Shown here: positions 21,048-21,196 of the stretch, one piece after another
Layout of the letters: each line of letters opens with the position of its first letter
Position numbering within the stretch: the stretch's first letter is position 1
Origin: an uncultured Oscillospiraceae bacterium
Lineage (GTDB): Bacteria; Bacillota; Clostridia; Oscillospirales; Oscillospiraceae
Assembly: GCA_900754515.1 (NCBI GenBank)
Contig: CAAEDD010000051.1
Span: forward strand, 1 to 21,196
DNA length: 21,196 bases
Direction of reading: 5' to 3'
Made by a program: the position numbers and the translations under genes
The notes under the pieces: model-generated
Seen by the model: only the letters and a program-made list of their open reading frames with translations
Told to the model about the DNA's origin: nothing
Database searches by the model: none

Positions 21048-21196
21048 GGCGATATTCTGGGATGCCGGGGAGCGTCCCATTATATTTCTTTTAGAATACG
21101 ACGGATTCGTTTTATGGTCCGTCTTCTTTAAATTTGTTCCCAGCTGGATCAACCCATAAACCACCGCAAAATTCTTAAAGAATGGAGGTGTGTTTA
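21048..21196 (+). promoter_or_regulatory. Structured leader ending in a ribosome site
   Basis: The leader of about 149 bases holds two hairpins. TGGGATGC pairs with GCGTCCCA (21058-21065 with 21072-21079). GACGGA pairs with TCCGTC (21100-21105 with 21118-21123), followed by TTCTTTAAATTT, like a weak attenuator. It ends with GGAGGTG (21184-21190), so the start codon must lie at or just past the window edge. No known riboswitch class was recognised. Confidence 0.5.

Overview
The window looks like a chromosomal segment of a low-to-moderate GC Bacillota, most likely a gut-type clostridium of the Oscillospirales. Supporting signs are the clostridial-type holB/ricT pair, an AbrB regulator with a zinc ribbon, a short 2[4Fe-4S] ferredoxin, strong AGGAGG ribosome sites and SigA-type promoters. 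The species assignment is inference from gene style only.

Positions 1 to about 7.7 kb are an integrated phage-type element whose left end lies outside the window. Its right end carries a tyrosine integrase beside an initiator tRNA-fMet gene (7740-7815, minus), the probable attachment site. A CI-like repressor and the integrase form a rightward pair. A leftward operon starts from an opposing promoter and runs: a 55-aa protein, an excisionase-like HTH protein, a winged-helix-like phage protein, a replication initiator with tandem repeats inside its gene (candidate origin), and a DnaC-type helicase loader. Left of this are two short rightward phage-type genes and a leftward ribbon-helix-helix/zeta-like toxin-antitoxin pair. 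The RHH gene and the first rightward gene share a divergent control region with three direct repeats. No capsid, tail, terminase or conjugation genes are visible, so the element could be a phage satellite, a decayed prophage, or the end of a longer prophage. The octamer TCCCGCTC is strongly enriched in this region and almost always on the same strand.

From 7.8 kb onward the genes look chromosomal. A leftward holB-ricT operon is followed by a divergent gene for an unusual membrane protein (Ig-like region, Pro-Ser linker, Cys motifs, one membrane helix, Ser/His/Arg-rich tail). Next come an ECF sigma factor/anti-sigma operon, a LexA/CI-like S24 repressor and an AbrB regulator. After these are a methyltransferase/CPBP-protease operon, a ferredoxin, a ClpC-like AAA+ unfoldase without the usual middle domain and with an apparent start-region frameshift, and a secreted SPOR-domain protein. 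The window ends with a strong promoter and structured leader for a gene that starts at or just past the last base.

Most units end in clear intrinsic terminators and many have readable promoters. Start codons were moved from the longest open frame wherever the ribosome site argued for it.
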